From: TC-15 sp034437275
GTDB lineage: Bacteria; Chloroflexota; Anaerolineae; Aggregatilineales; Aggregatilineaceae
Assembly: GCA_034437275.1 (NCBI GenBank)
Contig: DAOTUD010000191.1
Coordinates: 1-33,978, forward strand
Direction: 5' to 3'
Length of the DNA: 33,978 bases
Of the stretch, positions 15,383-23,827 are shown piece by piece. Below the pieces are notes generated by a model, which was not told where the DNA came from, made no database searches, and saw only the letters and a program-made list of their open reading frames with translations. The first letter of the stretch is position 1. Each line of letters opens with the position of its first letter. The position numbers and the translations under genes were made by a program.

Positions 15383-16699
15383 TCACAACCGCACGACGTG
15401 CGCGCTGCCCTCGTACCCGGCGGTGGCGTTGCGCGTATCGATCACCAGCGCAGTATTGTTCAGGATAAAGTCCCAATCGTACACGCTATGATCGGCCACG
15501 ATCACGACGCAGTCCTGCGCGCCCAGCCAGCCTTCGGTGAGGTCGGCGCTGTGCGCGACCCGGTCGCCGGGCAGCCGCACGCGCGCGACATACGGGTCGG
15601 AGAACGACACCGCCGCGCCTTTTTCCTCCAGCAGGTGGTGGATATCCAGCGCCGGCGATTCGCGCACATCGTCGATATCACGCTTGTAGGCCATGCCCAG
15701 GACGCCGACCTTCGCCCCCTTGAGCGCCTTCCCCGCGTCGTTGAGCGCCGCGACGACGAGGTCCACTACATGGTACGGCATCGCGGTGTTGATCTCGCTG
15801 GCGAGTTCGATGAAGCGCGCGGTGTAGTTCAGGGCGCGGAGCTTCCAGCTCAGGTAGTGCGGGTCGATCGGGATGCAGTGCCCGCCCAGGCCCGGCCCGG
15901 GATAGAAGGGCATGAACCCGAACGGCTTGGTCGAGGCGGCCTCGATCACTTCCCACACATCGACGCCCAGCCGGTCGCACATCAGCGCCATCTCGTTGAC
16001 GAGGCCGATGTTCACCGCGCGGAAGGTGTTTTCCAGCAGCTTGACCATCTCCGCCGCCGCCGTCGACGACACCGGGACGACCTGCGCGACGGCAGGCTCG
16101 TAGAGCGCGGAGACGACCTCGGCACAGGCCGGGGTCACGCCACCCACCACTTTGGGCGTGTTGTGTACGCCGTAGGTCTTGTTGCCGGGATCGACGCGCT
16201 CCGGCGAAAACGCGACGAAAACATCCTCGCCGACCTGCGAGCAGTTCTTCAGCAGGCGCGGCAGGATGACTTCTTCGGTCGTGCCGGGATAGGTGGTGCT
16301 TTCCAGCACGACTAGCATCCCCGGGTGGCAGATTTCGCCGACCGCGTCGGCAGCGGCGACCACGTAGCTCATGTCCGGGTCTTTGGTTTTGCGGAGGGGG
16401 GTCGGCACGCAAATGCTCACCACGTCGGCATCCAGAAGGTCATCATAGGTGGTCGTGGCGCGCAGGTGCCCACTCTCGACCAGGGGAGCCAGCACGTCCA
16501 TCGGCACGTCCGGGATGTAGCTCTCCCCGGCGTTGATCTGTTCGACTTTCTCCGGCAGCACGTCCAGCCCGGTCACACGGTAGCCGGCTTTGGCGAACTC
16601 GACCGCCAGCGGCAGCCCCACGTACCCCATCCCGATGATCGCCACCTTCGCGGTGCGATTATGCAGCCGGTCCAGCAGTTGTTGTTTGTAGTCAGACAT
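15383..16699 (-). CDS. Nucleotide-sugar 6-dehydrogenase (UDP-HexNAc dehydrogenase type)
   Basis: Predicted 438-residue cytoplasmic NAD-dependent enzyme of the WbpA/TviB/WecC group, which oxidises a UDP-sugar at C6 to a uronic acid for polysaccharide synthesis. The NAD-binding Rossmann loop is IIGMGYVGLPLAVEFAKAGY (residues about 21-40). ESTTYPGTTEEV and AFSPERVDPG are typical of the UDP-N-acetylhexosamine dehydrogenase branch. The catalytic cysteine is at about residue 275 in GPGLGGHCIPIDPHY. The C-terminal UDP-binding domain has GVLGMAYKRDIDDVRESPAL. It heads the minus-strand cluster with a good promoter (16757-16785). The distinction between GlcNAc and ManNAc substrates cannot be made from sequence alone. 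Confidence 0.92.
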   Translation of the reverse strand: MSDYKQQLLDRLHNRTAKVAIIGMGYVGLPLAVEFAKAGYRVTGLDVLPEKVEQINAGESYIPDVPMDVLAPLVESGHLRATTTYDDLLDADVVSICVPTPLRKTKDPDMSYVVAAADAVGEICHPGMLVVLESTTYPGTTEEVILPRLLKNCSQVGEDVFVAFSPERVDPGNKTYGVHNTPKVVGGVTPACAEVVSALYEPAVAQVVPVSSTAAAEMVKLLENTFRAVNIGLVNEMALMCDRLGVDVWEVIEAASTKPFGFMPFYPGPGLGGHCIPIDPHYLSWKLRALNYTARFIELASEINTAMPYHVVDLVVAALNDAGKALKGAKVGVLGMAYKRDIDDVRESPALDIHHLLEEKGAAVSFSDPYVARVRLPGDRVAHSADLTEGWLGAQDCVVIVADHSVYDWDFILNNTALVIDTRNATAGYEGSAHVVRL

Positions 16700-16756
16700 T
16701 GCGTCGTCTCTTTCATACCTAAGTATAGATTACAGATCGATCATCTTGCGATCCGA

Positions 16757-16785
16757 ATTATAGCCCGCCCTCGGATGGGAAACAA
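16757..16785 (-). promoter_or_regulatory. Promoter of the polysaccharide cluster
   Basis: Minus-strand TTGTTT (plus 16780-16785) and a perfect TATAAT (plus 16757-16762) with a 17-base spacer. The predicted leader to the dehydrogenase ATG at 16699 is about 50 bases. Confidence 0.7.
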
Positions 16786-17103
16786 TGCGCCCGGCTAACG
16801 GTTATCTGACGATGCGTGAAATTCATCACAATCTGCCCGCGAACCAAGCACTGATTGGGCACAACTGCGCCAGAGCCATTTGACGTTGTAGGGGAGAACC
16901 TGCTACGGTCATAGTAAGCACGACCACACGTCACACCAGCCAGGCTGCCGATCCGCTGCGCGGCGACCACCCACCACCGGAACATCCTGACCGCGCACAC
17001 ATCACCGCCCCCATCCGGCCTGGCTCACCGGCAGTCGAGCGTTGAAAAACACACTCGAAACGCCGCTATTCACAACAAAATAATTATGAAAGGAAAAAAT
17101 CGT
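16786..17103. other. Intergenic region between divergent transcription units
   Basis: About 320 bases between the cluster promoter and the plus-strand secreted-protein gene. A short minus-strand open frame (about 80 codons, 16758-17000) has no ribosome site, ends inside the promoter and shows no family features, so I do not call it. TTGAAA near 17043 followed by TATTCA 19 bases later is the only promoter candidate for the gene at 17104 and is weak. I see no repeats or RNA structures here. Confidence 0.5.
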
Positions 17104-18078
17104 ATGTTGTTCCGTTTTTCGCGCTTGCTGATGCTAATCCCGCTGCTGGCCATCGCGAGCACCACGCTGGCCGCCGGGGCCGTTGTCCACCCCCAGGCCG
17201 CCATACGCAGCGAGGCCGCCGCGCTGACGGTCGAGGAGTACGAACTGGTCCCCGATGCGGAAGACAGCCCGGACCATATCGAATTCAAGGACCATGTGCC
17301 GTCCTCCGTGCTGGACGTGCGCCGCGCGTGGCGCGAGCCGCCCCCCGCCGAACGCCTGGAGCGCATCAACGCCGTGATCGGCGCGTGGGACTACGAACTG
17401 CGCCTGAACACCACCGCCACCACGCGCCCCACCTACACGCTGCTGTACCAGGACAACCCGCTGGTCACGGACGTGACGAAAATCTGGCCGCTGGCAGTCA
17501 ACGCCTCGGAAACGGCGTTCCAACTGCTGCTGGATTCGGAATCGCAGCCCACGCTGGTCGCCACGCAAAACACGGTCGGCAAGCTGGACAAGACCGGCTT
17601 CGCCTACTTCGCGCCGGTGTACGTCGGGGACGATCTGGTGAAGGTCGTCGCCGCGCAGGACGAGTACAAGTTTTACGTCGAGCGCGCCGGCGAGCGCGTG
17701 TACACCGTCACGCCACAACAGCAGTCGGTCCTGCCGCCGGTCAAAGGGCTGTGGTCCTGGGACGGGCATTGGGTGTTGGAAGCCGAGGGCGACATCATCA
17801 TCGACGGCGACAGCCTGAACGACCAGCACGGCTACAGCGAGTCCTTCGGCTGGCAGGTGATCGCGGGCGAGCCGTTCTACTTCTTCCGCCAGGATGATCA
17901 GGTGCGCATGTCCTACGCGGGGGAGATGGTCAAGGGGTATCACTACGCGCGGGTCGTGCATTATCGCTGCTGCGAGGCGTCGATCTTCAATGCGCGGGGC
18001 AATCGCTCGATGGTGTGGTTCTACGGGCTGCGGGACGGCATGTGGTATTACGTCGAGGCGGGCATCTACGAGGAGTAA
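17104..18078 (+). CDS. Secreted protein of unknown function
   Basis: Predicted 324-residue exported protein that I do not recognise. The N-terminus is a clear Sec signal peptide: LFRFSRLLMLIPLLAIASTT followed by LAAGAVV, with cleavage likely after an Ala near residue 25. No lipobox and no further membrane span are visible. The mature part is rich in aromatic and acidic residues, with a middle region of repeated beta-strand character (LLYQDNPLVTDVTKIWPLAV, GLWSWDGHWVLEAEGDIII) and a YRCCEASIF segment with two adjacent cysteines. The ATG at 17104 is favoured because AAAGGA lies 9 bases upstream; an ATG at 17086 is also in frame but lacks a site. A strong terminator follows. It is single-gene and convergent with the serpin. 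Confidence 0.7.
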   Translation: MLFRFSRLLMLIPLLAIASTTLAAGAVVHPQAAIRSEAAALTVEEYELVPDAEDSPDHIEFKDHVPSSVLDVRRAWREPPPAERLERINAVIGAWDYELRLNTTATTRPTYTLLYQDNPLVTDVTKIWPLAVNASETAFQLLLDSESQPTLVATQNTVGKLDKTGFAYFAPVYVGDDLVKVVAAQDEYKFYVERAGERVYTVTPQQQSVLPPVKGLWSWDGHWVLEAEGDIIIDGDSLNDQHGYSESFGWQVIAGEPFYFFRQDDQVRMSYAGEMVKGYHYARVVHYRCCEASIFNARGNRSMVWFYGLRDGMWYYVEAGIYEE

Positions 18079-18090
18079 ACGCCTACAAGC

Positions 18091-18138
18091 AACACAGCGG
18101 TACGCGGTGCGAGGGCGGCGTACCGCTGTTGTGTTTTT
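18091..18138 (+). terminator. Strong intrinsic terminator
   Basis: CAGCGGTACGC pairs perfectly with GCGTACCGCTG (11 bp), extended by imperfect ACA/TGT pairs, then TTTTT. It ends the secreted-protein transcript just before the convergent serpin stop. Confidence 0.85.
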
Positions 18139-18161
18139 GCGACGTGTCTACCGGCGGCGGA

Positions 18162-19403
18162 TCACTGCGCGGGGTTCATCACATGCCCCATGAACAGGAT
18201 CGCGCCGCTCTGCCGGTCGTAGATCGCGTAGATGAACGGGCGATCCAGGCGCAGGGTTTGCACCTCGGTGGGGGCCGCTGTGGTGAAACCCATCGCGGTC
18301 GCGGCGGCGGCTTCGGTGCCCGCCTCGTCAACGCCGATATAGGCTTCGTGGATGACCGCCGAGACGAACAGATTCTCGCCGGCGGCGTCCGGGTCGAACA
18401 TGCCGGTCAGGTCCGCGCGGGTGGGGTCGAATACGTCGACCATCCCCAGCGCCGACAGCGCGGGCGTCAGGTCCAGCTTGGTCTTGAACTCGAAACGCGG
18501 CATGGTCAGCTCAAGCTGCTGGTGGCTCAGCCCATTGCGCACCGTGTCGAACTGCTCGGTGCCGAACTCCGCCCGGAAGATATCGAACTGTCCCTCGTCC
18601 GGCATGATGATCAGCATCGCCATGTCCTCGCCGTAGTAGGGCAGCTCCACCGCCTGGAAATTCTCGCCCTGCATCATCGCGAACGATGCGCGCTGCGTCA
18701 TCATCGGCACGGTGACGGTCGAGCCATCCAGCAGCATGAAGGTATCGTCCTGGGTCAGGTCTTCCTCGAAGGGATGCTGCCACGAGGCGTTGAAGTAGAT
18801 CGCGTTGACCAGCATCATCCGGGTGTTGGGGTTGACCATCCCCGGCGAAAGCATATCCTCGATTTTGCCCTCGGTCTTGTCGGCGATCCAGGTGTTGATC
18901 GTCTGGCGGACCTGGTCGGGGCTGCGCGCGAAGTCCTCGAAGTACAACGCGCCGTCGTAGTAGTCTTCCACCAACGCGATGTACGAGTCGCGGAAGGGGA
19001 AGTCCTGCTGCGCCCACAGCGAGTTGGCCACGTTAAGCTGGAGCCGCTGCCCGTCGCCGTTCATGTCGGGCGCGGTGCGTTCGCGCAGTTCGGCGTTGAG
19101 CACCGCGAAGGCCGGGTGCAGCTTGTCCTGCGGCAGTTCGTAGTGCAGCGCGGCAGCGATCTGCCGGGCCGTGACATCCCGCGCGCCGCCCATCAGCATC
19201 CCGAAGGCCTGCGAAATGCTGAAGGGCGAGACGATCACGTTGTTGTTGGTGGCGGCGGACCGGTGCCGGTAGAAGTCCAGGGCGAACGCGTTGTTGCCCG
19301 CCACCAGCTTGGACAGATCATCATCCGGCTGGTCAGCCGAGGTGGCCGGCAGCCCGGCCACCAGAATCGATACGAGCACGAGTAAACTCAATAAGCGTTT
19401 CAT
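18162..19403 (-). CDS. Secreted serpin (serine protease inhibitor)
   Basis: Predicted 413-residue serpin, an irreversible suicide inhibitor of serine or cysteine proteases. An N-terminal signal peptide (MKRLLSLLVLVSILVAGLPA) directs export. The serpin core is recognisable from NNNVIVSPFSISQAFGMLMG, VANSLWAQQDF, INTWIADKTEGKI and MMLVNAIYFNASWQHPF. The reactive-centre hinge starts at about residue 362 as GTEAAAATAMG, the small-residue pattern required for loop insertion, so it should be inhibitory. Counting from the hinge, the scissile bond falls in TTAAP (P1 Ala or Thr), suggesting an elastase-like target. The C-terminus DRPFIYAI and GAILFMGHVMNP matches the family signature. GAGGAG precedes the ATG. 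Neighbours suggest no obvious target protease. Confidence 0.95.
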   Translation of the reverse strand: MKRLLSLLVLVSILVAGLPATSADQPDDDLSKLVAGNNAFALDFYRHRSAATNNNVIVSPFSISQAFGMLMGGARDVTARQIAAALHYELPQDKLHPAFAVLNAELRERTAPDMNGDGQRLQLNVANSLWAQQDFPFRDSYIALVEDYYDGALYFEDFARSPDQVRQTINTWIADKTEGKIEDMLSPGMVNPNTRMMLVNAIYFNASWQHPFEEDLTQDDTFMLLDGSTVTVPMMTQRASFAMMQGENFQAVELPYYGEDMAMLIIMPDEGQFDIFRAEFGTEQFDTVRNGLSHQQLELTMPRFEFKTKLDLTPALSALGMVDVFDPTRADLTGMFDPDAAGENLFVSAVIHEAYIGVDEAGTEAAAATAMGFTTAAPTEVQTLRLDRPFIYAIYDRQSGAILFMGHVMNPAQ

Positions 19404-19462
19404 CTTGTCTCCTCCTCACATTCGTAAATTTATTATGTCGTTGTCCAGGGAGGGTAGCTCTG

Positions 19463-19561
19463 CAGAATAGTGTGATTGGCCCTCAGGGCGAGGGACTTGA
19501 GACGCATTTCTCCCTTCTCCCTCATGGAGAAGGGCTGCAGGTGCCGCACCACGCTATTCTG
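19463..19561. repeat. MITE-like palindromic repeat (copy B)
   Basis: A 99-bp element bounded by the near-perfect inverted ends CAGAATAGTGTG and CACGCTATTCTG (11 of 12). Inside are GGCCCTCAGGGCGAGGG and a CCCTTCTCC-ATGGAGAAGGG hairpin. It lies in the 330-base gap between the serpin and the ABC transporter. The rest of that gap holds no gene I can support, and no clear promoter for the ABC genes. Confidence 0.6.
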
Positions 19562-19733
19562 TAGTCCTGCCCCGGGGAGTACTGCGGTGCTTAAATACTA
19601 ACACGCCTATATACCACCATAGGACGAACCGCCGCCGGCGGCATGATTCGGGTAGTGGATATCGGCTTAGCCGACCTGAAGCATTTTCGCATGGGCCAGA
19701 TGGTCCCCCTGGTGTTTTTGGGCCGGGCAGATT

Positions 19734-20513
19734 ATGATCGACAGCATGATAACCACGACACACCTTGCCAAACGCTTCAAAGACGTGCAGGCCGTGCGCA
19801 ACGTAAGCTTCACCGCCCAGCCGGGCGAGGTTTTCGGCCTGCTTGGCCCGAACGGGGCCGGCAAAACCACCACGCTGCGGATGCTGGCGACCGTGATCTC
19901 ACCGACGGGTGGCACCGGCACCGTCAGCGGCTACGACATCCGCACGCAGAAGGACGCGGTGCGCTCGCAGTTGGGCATCCTGGTCGAGAGTGCCGGGCTG
20001 TATACCCACCTGACGCCGCGCGAACACCTGCGCTACATCGGCCACCTGCACGGGCTGAACGGCGGCGGGCTGGAGGGGCGCATCGACCACCTGCTCGCCC
20101 TGCTGGACATGCGCGACTTCGCCGACCGGCGCGCGCAGGGTTTCTCGCGCGGGATGGTGCGTAAAGTCGTGCTGGGGATGGCGCTGGTCCACGACCCACC
20201 GAACATCATTCTCGACGAGCCGACGCAGGGCCTCGACGTGGTCAGCACGCGCGCGGTGCGCGCGGTTATCCGCCGCTTCCGCGCGGAGGGGCGCTGCGTG
20301 GTGCTCAGCACGCACCACATGGACGAGGTCGAGCGATTGTGCGACTGCGTGGCGATTGTCCACCAGGGCACGATCATGGAGCAGGGCACACCCGCCGAAC
20401 TGGTCGCCCGGTACGCTGCCGACAGCCTGGAAAGCGCATTCGTGAGCATCATCGGGGCGGAGGCGCTGCTGGCCGAGGCCGAGCGCGAAGCCCAGGAGGA
20501 GCGCAGCGGATGA
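19734..20513 (+). CDS. ABC exporter ATP-binding protein (NatA-like)
   Basis: Predicted 259-residue cytoplasmic ATPase that powers the membrane protein encoded next. Walker A is GPNGAGKTTTL at about residues 40-50, the signature motif is the NatA-type GFSRGMVRKV rather than LSGGQ, Walker B is NIILDEPTQGLDV, and the switch histidine is in VVLSTHHMDEVERL. The length and TIMEQGTPAELV near the C-terminus are typical of ABC-2 systems. The start is uncertain: ATG at 19734 and ATG at 19746 are both in frame and neither has a strong ribosome site. The stop overlaps the permease start as ATGA. The substrate may be sodium or a drug-like compound by analogy with NatAB; this is inference. Confidence 0.93.
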   Translation: MIDSMITTTHLAKRFKDVQAVRNVSFTAQPGEVFGLLGPNGAGKTTTLRMLATVISPTGGTGTVSGYDIRTQKDAVRSQLGILVESAGLYTHLTPREHLRYIGHLHGLNGGGLEGRIDHLLALLDMRDFADRRAQGFSRGMVRKVVLGMALVHDPPNIILDEPTQGLDVVSTRAVRAVIRRFRAEGRCVVLSTHHMDEVERLCDCVAIVHQGTIMEQGTPAELVARYAADSLESAFVSIIGAEALLAEAEREAQEERSG

Positions 20514-21769
20514 ACTGGCTGGCCGCATATCGCATCGTCTTCTGGAAGGAACTGCGCGAACTGCTGCGCGACCGGCGCGCGTTGTTCTGGCTGTTCGCCC
20601 CGCCGATCATCCTGCCGGGGCTGGCGCTGTGTGCCGGGCTGTTCATCGGCACGCAGGCAGTGCGCATCATGGACGCGGGCTTCCCGGTCTGGGTGCAGAA
20701 CGGCGGCCAGGCCCCGGGGCTGCTCCAGGCGTTCGAGGCCGACGACACGATCTACCTCGTCGACCCGCCGCCGGAGGGCGAGACCTTCGGCGAGGCGCTG
20801 GTCGTCGTGGCGCTGCCGGACGACTTCCGCGCCCACCTCGACCGCGGCGAGACGGTCAGCATCGACGTGATCACCGCCGACAGTTCCGTGATCACGTTCC
20901 TGGCCAAAGGCGCGGTGCGGTCCGTGATCGACCGCTACAACGACACGCTGGTCGCGCAGCGGCTGGAGTCCCAGGGGCTGACGCGCGACTGGCTCACCCC
21001 GATCACGGTCGGCGAGCGCCAGCAGGCGGCGTCCAATGCCGTCGTCGGCAGCGACGACGAGAACGGCGGCAGCAACATCCTGGCGACGATCTTCCTGCCG
21101 CTGGCGGTCACGTCCTGGCTGATCGGCGGCGGCATGGGCCTGATCCTCGATACGACCGTCGGCGAAAAGGAGCGCCAGACCATCGAAAACCTGCTGGTCA
21201 CGCCCGCCAGCCGGATCGGGATCGTGCTCGGCAAGCTGTCGGTGGTGTTCATCGCGTCGCTGGCGGTGATGAGCCTGTGGCTGAGCGAAGGCATCCTGCT
21301 CAATGCGCTGAGCGAGGCCGGGCCAGACCTGGCCGCCGCCGACTCCCTGTCCCCAACCGACGCGCTGGATATCGTGCTGAACAGCGGCGGCAGTGTGTTC
21401 GGGCTGGTCGGGGCGCTGGCGATCCTGATCGTGCCGTTTATCGTGCTGCTCAACGCGCTGGTGATGGCGTGGTGCGCACGCGCGGCCAATTACCGCGAGG
21501 CCAACCTGTTCATGGTGCTGATGCAGTTGGGGCTGCCGGCCAGCATCCTGCTGACGATCTTCAGCCTGCCGGCCAGCGTCGGGGCGGGGTGGTATGCGGT
21601 GCCGTTCTTCGGCACGATTGTCGCCATCCGCGACCTGTTCAGCAACACGCTGGCGCTGTCCGGGCTGCTGATCAACGTCGGCAGCGGGATCGGGTACGCT
21701 TCGCTGGGCGTGGCGCTGGCGGCGTGGGTCTTCAACAAGGAATGGTCACTCACCCGGGGGCTGCAATAG
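20510..21769 (+). CDS. ABC-2 type permease (NatB-like)
   Basis: Predicted 419-residue permease partner of the preceding ATPase. The N-terminal YRIVFWKELRELLRDRRALF motif and first transmembrane segment are typical of ABC2_membrane_3/NatB proteins. A large extracytoplasmic domain follows at about residues 50-190, then five or six membrane spans from ILATIFLPLAVTSWLIGGGM onward. GEKERQTIENLLVTPASRI is the conserved cytoplasmic loop that couples to the ATPase in this family. AGGAGG lies 9-10 bases before the ATG at 20510, and the four-base overlap with the ATPase gene indicates co-translation. It converges with the hydrolase gene 16 bases downstream. Confidence 0.93.
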   Translation: MNWLAAYRIVFWKELRELLRDRRALFWLFAPPIILPGLALCAGLFIGTQAVRIMDAGFPVWVQNGGQAPGLLQAFEADDTIYLVDPPPEGETFGEALVVVALPDDFRAHLDRGETVSIDVITADSSVITFLAKGAVRSVIDRYNDTLVAQRLESQGLTRDWLTPITVGERQQAASNAVVGSDDENGGSNILATIFLPLAVTSWLIGGGMGLILDTTVGEKERQTIENLLVTPASRIGIVLGKLSVVFIASLAVMSLWLSEGILLNALSEAGPDLAAADSLSPTDALDIVLNSGGSVFGLVGALAILIVPFIVLLNALVMAWCARAANYREANLFMVLMQLGLPASILLTIFSLPASVGAGWYAVPFFGTIVAIRDLFSNTLALSGLLINVGSGIGYASLGVALAAWVFNKEWSLTRGLQ

Positions 21770-21785
21770 CGCCGAACACCGACGC

Positions 21786-22661
21786 TCACAGGTGCCGCGC
21801 GAACCACTCCACCACGCGGCGATTGTAGGCGGCGGGCTGCTGGCCGAACGCCTCGCGATGGCCCGCATCCGGCACGCGCCACACCGCGACCGGCCCGTTA
21901 ACGCGCTCCGTCAGCGGTGCTAACTCCCGCCACGCCACGAACGGGTCTTGCTCGCCGTGCACGAACAGCGCCGGGGCGGTCACGTCCGCGGCCAGCTCGA
22001 TCGGGTTGGCGCGGTACAACTGGTAGCGCGCCCGCAGCGAGCCGATCAGCAAAATGGCCCAGGTTGCCGCGCGCGCCAGCACGCCCGGCAGCCCCTTGAG
22101 CCGTCCCCAGCCGATCAAAATGCCGGACAGGCGCGGATATGCCCCGTCCAGGGCCAGCGCCGCGACCCGGTCGTCCTGCGCGGCGACCAGCAGCGCCACC
22201 GCCGCCCCCATGCTGAAGCCGAACACCCCGGCGCGCTCGACACCGTGCGCAGCCTGCACGTAATCCAGCGCGGCCATCAGGTCGAGCTGCTCCAGCACGC
22301 CCCATGTCACCAGCTCGCCCTCGGAGCCGCCGTGCGCGCGCAGGTCGAACATCAGCACGTTGAACCCGGCCTCGTGCAGCGGTTTGGCCTGGGGGAGATC
22401 ACTGTCCATGCTGCCGTTCTGCCCTGGGCACATGATCACCGTACCCTGGGCGGCCCCTTGCGCCGGAATCCACCACCCGGCCAGCGTCAGGTCGTCCTGC
22501 GTGGTGAAGGTCACATGCTCGCAGGACATGCCATGCAGCGCCGGTTGGTCCGGCTCGTTGGGTATGCGGCGGCGCATCATGGGCACCGTGATCGCAAAGC
22601 CGAGGCCGATGACGGTCAGCAAGACGACACTCGCCAGCCACACAAACGCGAAGAAAACCAT
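21786..22661 (-). CDS. Membrane-anchored alpha/beta hydrolase
   Basis: Predicted 291-residue serine hydrolase with an uncleaved N-terminal anchor (FFAFVWLASVVLLTVIGLGF), so the catalytic domain probably faces outside. The fold landmarks are present: the oxyanion strand TVIMCPGQNGSM, FDLRAHGGSEG, the nucleophile elbow GVFGFSMGAA with Ser at about 150, the acid in FVHGEQDPF (Asp about 239) and the histidine in VPDAGHREAF (about 268). The closest general type is the BAAT/dipeptidyl-peptidase-like or YqkD group. Substrate is unknown. It starts 2 bases after the upstream stop with GAGGAG inside that gene, so it is co-transcribed with the DsbA-cyclophilin fusion. Confidence 0.9.
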   Translation of the reverse strand: MVFFAFVWLASVVLLTVIGLGFAITVPMMRRRIPNEPDQPALHGMSCEHVTFTTQDDLTLAGWWIPAQGAAQGTVIMCPGQNGSMDSDLPQAKPLHEAGFNVLMFDLRAHGGSEGELVTWGVLEQLDLMAALDYVQAAHGVERAGVFGFSMGAAVALLVAAQDDRVAALALDGAYPRLSGILIGWGRLKGLPGVLARAATWAILLIGSLRARYQLYRANPIELAADVTAPALFVHGEQDPFVAWRELAPLTERVNGPVAVWRVPDAGHREAFGQQPAAYNRRVVEWFARHL

Positions 22662-22663
22662 GT

Positions 22664-23827
22664 TCAGGACTCCTCAATCTCGACGGTGAGCACGCGGTCG
22701 CCGGGCGGTGGGGCGGGGAAGTTGACCGGGTCGTTGGCGTTGCGCGGGGTCAGGCGGTGCACGACGTCCATCCCCTCCACCACCAGCCCGAAGATGGTAT
22801 AGCGCCCGTTCCACTCGTCCGGCGGCTCCAGCGGCGCGAGCGTGATGAAGAACTGGCTCCCGGCGCTGTCCGGCACGCCCGCCGGATGGGCCATCGCTAC
22901 CAGCCCTTCGCGGTCGAAGCGCAGGCCGTTGTCGTGCTCGTCGGGGATGGTGTAGCCGGGGCCGCCGCGCCCGGTATCGCTGGGGTCGCCGGTCTGGGCC
23001 AGGTAGCCGGGCACCACGTAGTGAAACGTGCTGTCGTCGTACCACCCGGCTCGCGCCAGGAAGACAAAATTGTTCACGGCCTGGGGCGCATCGCGGGGGA
23101 ACAACTCGATCACGATATCGCCCTTTTCCGTGACCAGCGTGGCACGGTAGGCCCGGGTGATGTCGATCTGCATCTCCGGCGGCTGCGCGAAGTGCTGCTG
23201 CGCCAACTGCGCCAGCCGCACCGCCTCGTCCAGCCCAAACAGGTCATCGCGCCCGTTGTAGGGCTGGCCGTTGAGCAGCAAAAACGGGCTGCCCGCGATG
23301 CCCAGCGTGGCGGCGTCCTGCCGGGCGGCGTCCACCATCCAGCCGCGCGCGTCGAGGTCGGCCTCGAAGCGCGGCACGTCCAGCCCGACGGTCGCCGCGT
23401 AGTCGCGCAGCACAGCGCGGAACGCCTCCAGCGACAGGCTGCGCCAGTCGGCCTGGTGCGTGAACAACTGGTCGTGCATCTCCCAGAACGCGCCCTGCGC
23501 CGCCGCCGCTTCGGACGCCTGGAGCGCCAGTGCCGCGTTGTCGTGCGCCGCAACATCCGGCAGATGCCGCCAGATCACGCGCACGTCGTCCGGGTAGCGG
23601 GCCTGCAACTCGGCCAGGTCGCGCGCATAGCGGGCGCACAGCGTCGACTGAAAGTCTCCGTAGATCATGAACGTGGCGACCGCGTCCGGCGTGCCGAACA
23701 CATGCGCGGGCAGTGGCTCGCGCGGGGTGGGCGTGGGCGTCGCCTGGATGGCCCCGGCCCCCGCGCCGCCCGCCAGCACGCTCAGCGCAATGATCGCCAG
23801 CGCCAGGAATAGCGCGAAACTCTGCAT
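22664..23827 (-). CDS. DsbA-like thioredoxin domain fused to cyclophilin-type domain
   Basis: Predicted 387-residue exported two-domain protein. After a signal or anchor segment (FALFLALAIIALSVLAGG) comes a thioredoxin_4/DsbA-like domain, about residues 40-215, with YGDFQSTLCARYARD where the family has FxCPYC, and GIAGSPFLLLNG carrying the cis-proline. A cyclophilin domain fills residues about 228-385 with FHYVVPGYLAQTGDP, GRGGPGYTIPDE and SAGSQFFITLAP. Two key residues differ: the first active-site cysteine is Ser61, leaving Cys64 as the only cysteine I see, and the catalytic arginine of FHRV is Tyr270. It may be a folding chaperone rather than an active oxidase or isomerase. GGAGG lies 7 bases before the ATG. 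Confidence 0.9.
   Translation of the reverse strand: MQSFALFLALAIIALSVLAGGAGAGAIQATPTPTPREPLPAHVFGTPDAVATFMIYGDFQSTLCARYARDLAELQARYPDDVRVIWRHLPDVAAHDNAALALQASEAAAAQGAFWEMHDQLFTHQADWRSLSLEAFRAVLRDYAATVGLDVPRFEADLDARGWMVDAARQDAATLGIAGSPFLLLNGQPYNGRDDLFGLDEAVRLAQLAQQHFAQPPEMQIDITRAYRATLVTEKGDIVIELFPRDAPQAVNNFVFLARAGWYDDSTFHYVVPGYLAQTGDPSDTGRGGPGYTIPDEHDNGLRFDREGLVAMAHPAGVPDSAGSQFFITLAPLEPPDEWNGRYTIFGLVVEGMDVVHRLTPRNANDPVNFPAPPPGDRVLTVEIEES

Noticed and set aside
16758..17000. Minus-strand open frame of about 80 codons
   Set aside because: No ribosome site, covers the cluster promoter, no protein family features.
19643..20164. Plus-strand frame overlapping the ABC ATPase gene
   Set aside because: Its first 35 codons look plausible, but most of it is an out-of-frame reading of the ATPase gene.
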